Assembly: GCA_902565895.1 (NCBI GenBank)
Contig: CACFGV010000006.1
Span: 1 to 64,000 of the forward strand
Origin: K189A clade bacterium
Lineage (GTDB): Bacteria > Pseudomonadota > Gammaproteobacteria > Pseudomonadales > Azotimanducaceae
Length of the DNA: 64,000 nt
Direction of reading: 5' to 3'
In this document: piece by piece, positions 61,962-64,000 of the stretch
Layout: every line of letters begins with the position of its first letter
Position numbering within the stretch: position 1 is the stretch's first letter
Made by a program: the position numbers and the translations under genes
Notes under the pieces: model-generated
The model's input: only the letters and a program-made list of their open reading frames with translations
Database searches by the model: none
What the model was told of the DNA's origin: nothing

Positions 61962-63176
61962 TCAAAAGTGTTTCGCTACGGCGGGTTTTAAAATTTTTGC
62001 CGCAGGTCTTGGCCAGACCTCGTGAACGCTGACCTGATCACACGCCTGAAACGTCGCGAAATCCGGTAGTGCTGCGGCGAGGGCTGTGCACACTGCCTCA
62101 GTGTCTGCCTCGGCGCACTCTAAATGTACCCTTTGCAGCGCCAGCCGACGCTCATCCCGAAAGGCTTTGCAGTCTACGCGCCCGACGAGCTGATCTTTAT
62201 AGAGCAGCGGCAGCGCAAAGTAGCCGTAACGGCGTTTCGGTGCGGGTACGTAGCATTCAATTTGATAATCGAAGTTGAATAGCGACAGCAAACGGGCGCG
62301 CTGAATAATGAAATTGTCGAAGGGCGACAAGATCTGCAGACGTTGACTGACCCTAGGTAGAGGTTGGTCGAATAGGTTAGATCGTGCGTAGTAAATCTGT
62401 TGGTCAGGCAGTTGTATAGCTTGCAAGGTGCCGCTGTCTAGACGTTGCCGAATGGTTTTCTTGACGGCGTTCGCTAAGCCTGCGTGGCGACGGCAATAGG
62501 TGACGCCTATTGCCGTGACTAGGCCGTGGCAATTCAATTGCTCATCCAGCAAGTGATCAGCCCAATCCTGCACGCTGGGCATAGATGTATCGATGTGGCC
62601 GGGCAATACTCGCTCGGTTAAGTCGTAAGTTTTTTGAAAGCCCGCACGCGAGCTGATCATTAAGTCGCCCTGCAAATACAGACGTTCGGCAGCTTTCTTT
62701 GCCGGTTTCCAATCCCACCAACCGCTGCGCTTCACGCCCGGATTTTCTAAATCCTTAGTGCTCATAGGGCCGTCGCTGCGAATCTGCGCCAGGATTCTGT
62801 TCATCATCTTGGTATCGTTAGGCAGTTTGCTGCGGTACTCGCCGCTGCGGATGCGCGCTTTGTCGATTAATGAAAAACGAAAGTCTCGCATGGGCATATA
62901 AGACGCCGCATGGGCCCAGTACTCGTAGATATCGCCTTGCTCAAGTAGCTGGTTACTTAGATCAGGAGGGAAGTTTGGTATCCGGCTGTACCAGGTGTGA
63001 TTGTGAGCCCGCTCAACGACACTGATGCTGTCCAATTGCACATAGCCCAAGTGTTGTATCGCTGCCAGTGCGCCTTGTTCGTTTCGACCAAAGGCACCGG
63101 CGGGGATGAGTCCTTGGGCATGCAGTGCGGTGCGGCGCAACCTTTGTAGATCTTTTGTTGTCTTAACCTGCAACAT
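61962..63176 (-). CDS. YcaQ/AlkX-type DNA glycosylase (winged-helix HTH_42)
   Basis: A 404-residue protein of the HTH_42 superfamily. The QxD catalytic motif is YVQLDSISVVERAHNHTWYSR (Gln47, Asp49), followed by YEYWAHAASYMP. YcaQ-type enzymes (AlkX) excise alkylated bases and unhook interstrand crosslinks. Tandem winged helices fit the length. Its neighbours (uup, GGT) do not add context. Confidence 0.9.
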   Translation of the reverse strand: MLQVKTTKDLQRLRRTALHAQGLIPAGAFGRNEQGALAAIQHLGYVQLDSISVVERAHNHTWYSRIPNFPPDLSNQLLEQGDIYEYWAHAASYMPMRDFRFSLIDKARIRSGEYRSKLPNDTKMMNRILAQIRSDGPMSTKDLENPGVKRSGWWDWKPAKKAAERLYLQGDLMISSRAGFQKTYDLTERVLPGHIDTSMPSVQDWADHLLDEQLNCHGLVTAIGVTYCRRHAGLANAVKKTIRQRLDSGTLQAIQLPDQQIYYARSNLFDQPLPRVSQRLQILSPFDNFIIQRARLLSLFNFDYQIECYVPAPKRRYGYFALPLLYKDQLVGRVDCKAFRDERRLALQRVHLECAEADTEAVCTALAAALPDFATFQACDQVSVHEVWPRPAAKILKPAVAKHF

Positions 63177-63322
63177 GGGACTCTTATTGGCTCCAGCTTA
63201 AGTAAATCTTGGGCAAACGTGTTGCTGGCTTTCCGGGCATTCGTCACAATCCTAGCACGGCCATTGTTAGCAGCCGGTTGTGATCGTCGCCGGTTAACAT
63301 CCCAACGTTATAGGTAAAAACC

Positions 63323-64000
63323 ATGAGCACTTCATTCGCGAACCGACTCAACGGCAGTATTTTGCTGATCAGCAGCATGTTTTTCGGTCTTGCCCATGGG
63401 GTTGCACCGAAAGCACTGATTGATGACGGTGGAATGGTGGCTTCGCGGTCTGCCTTGGCGACTGAGATTGGGGCGCAGATTCTCGCTGACGGAGGCAACG
63501 CCATCGATGCGGCGGTCGCGACTGGTTTTGCCTTGGCAGTGACCTATCCCTCTGCGGGCAATCTCGGGGGTGGTGGTTTCATGGTCATTCACTTGGCTGA
63601 TGGCACGGTCATTGCCAACGATCATCGTGAGCGAGCGCCAGGGGCAGCCAGCAAAGACATGTTCTTGGATGAGGAAGGACAGCTCGTGAAAGGCCTATCT
63701 ACCGCGTCGCACTTGGCGGTAGGCGTGCCTGGGACCGTGGCCGGGTTATTGGATGTATTAGCGCGCTATGGTCGTCTTGATCGTAAACGTGTGATGCAGC
63801 CGGCGATTGATCTGGCTGCCAAAGGTTTTGTTCTGGACCGTGATTTGGCGGCGCAGTTTGCGCGTCGCCAGGACGTGTTTGCTAAGTATCCTGCATCCGT
63901 GGCGGTATTTGCCAATGAGGGTGCGCCCTACAAGATGGGCGAACTATTCGTGCAAACCGATCTGGCCAACACCCTGCGCCGCATCCAAAAGCACGGTAAA
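63323..64000 (+). CDS. ggt: gamma-glutamyltransferase, N-terminal part (runs off window)
   Basis: The first 226 codons of a gamma-glutamyltransferase, cut by the window end. A signal peptide (MSTSFANRLNGSILLISSMFFGLAHG) precedes MVASRSALATEIGAQILADGGNAIDAAVATGFALAVTYPSAGNLGGGGFMV, a GGT hallmark. DHRERAPGAA carries the Arg that binds the gamma-glutamyl carboxylate. The autoprocessing Thr would lie beyond the window. It hydrolyses or transfers the gamma-glutamyl group of glutathione in the periplasm. Confidence 0.93.
   Translation, partial: MSTSFANRLNGSILLISSMFFGLAHGVAPKALIDDGGMVASRSALATEIGAQILADGGNAIDAAVATGFALAVTYPSAGNLGGGGFMVIHLADGTVIANDHRERAPGAASKDMFLDEEGQLVKGLSTASHLAVGVPGTVAGLLDVLARYGRLDRKRVMQPAIDLAAKGFVLDRDLAAQFARRQDVFAKYPASVAVFANEGAPYKMGELFVQTDLANTLRRIQKHGK

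Overview
The window reads as chromosomal DNA of a Gammaproteobacterium. Gene density is high, base composition is moderate, and there are no rRNA or tRNA genes, no transposase, no phage genes and no CRISPR array. Taxonomic hints are a Fur protein of Pseudomonas type (no CxxC zinc motif), Lhr, Uup, oligopeptidase B and a YfcG-like GST. Gene content is heavy in acyl-CoA chemistry: two acyl-CoA dehydrogenases, an acyl-CoA carboxylase beta subunit, an acyl-CoA synthetase, an enoyl-CoA hydratase, a CoA transferase, a multifunctional-enzyme-type SDR, an acyl-CoA desaturase and two ACAD10/11-type phosphotransferases. This suggests a lipid- or hydrocarbon-using, probably marine, relative of Pseudomonadales/Cellvibrionales. 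The placement is inference.

Layout. 1-10.4 kb: small enzymes (alpha/beta hydrolases, GSTs, HIT, sirtuin), a desaturase, a sodium:solute symporter, an LLM oxidoreductase and a GPH-type MFS transporter. 10.5-17.5 kb: a MerR-TPR fusion, fur, a dienelactone hydrolase, a cysteine synthase, and a three-gene cassette (serine hydrolase, M20 amidohydrolase, 6PGDH-like dehydrogenase). 17.6-24.1 kb: acyl-CoA carboxylase and two acyl-CoA dehydrogenases, split by a small accessory patch (nuclease-like protein plus a Phd/PIN toxin-antitoxin pair). 24.4-32 kb: coupled dUTPase and NUDIX genes, an LLM oxidoreductase, a saccharopine-dehydrogenase-like enzyme behind a redoxin-cytochrome c-copper monooxygenase-EF-hand fusion, an esterase and a CysZ-like protein. 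32.2-40 kb: phosphotransferases, a MerR regulator, acyl-CoA synthetase, a CDF transporter gene with two in-frame amber codons, an SDR and an enoyl-CoA hydratase. 40-51.7 kb: an lhr/deacetylase/cytochrome c operon, a CoA transferase, oligopeptidase B and a SRAP operon. 51.7-58 kb: a TetR regulator facing a five-gene Lol-like transenvelope operon. 58-64 kb: an SDR, a histidine phosphatase, uup, a YcaQ-type DNA glycosylase and the start of a gamma-glutamyltransferase.

The most interesting signal is not a protein gene. Between 33235 and 33477, downstream of a MerR-family regulator, the minus strand carries a near-consensus promoter, a folded RNA of about 110 nt closed by a stem and six U residues, and two exposed GUCCUUCC (anti-Shine-Dalgarno) motifs. 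TGTACA boxes sit over this promoter and over the regulator's own promoter, so regulator and RNA look like one regulon. Second-tier observations are the Lol-like operon with a SPOR-fused barrel protein, the amber-interrupted CDF gene, a G14 tract inside a hydrolase, and two genes whose 3' ends are tandemly duplicated beyond the stop codon.
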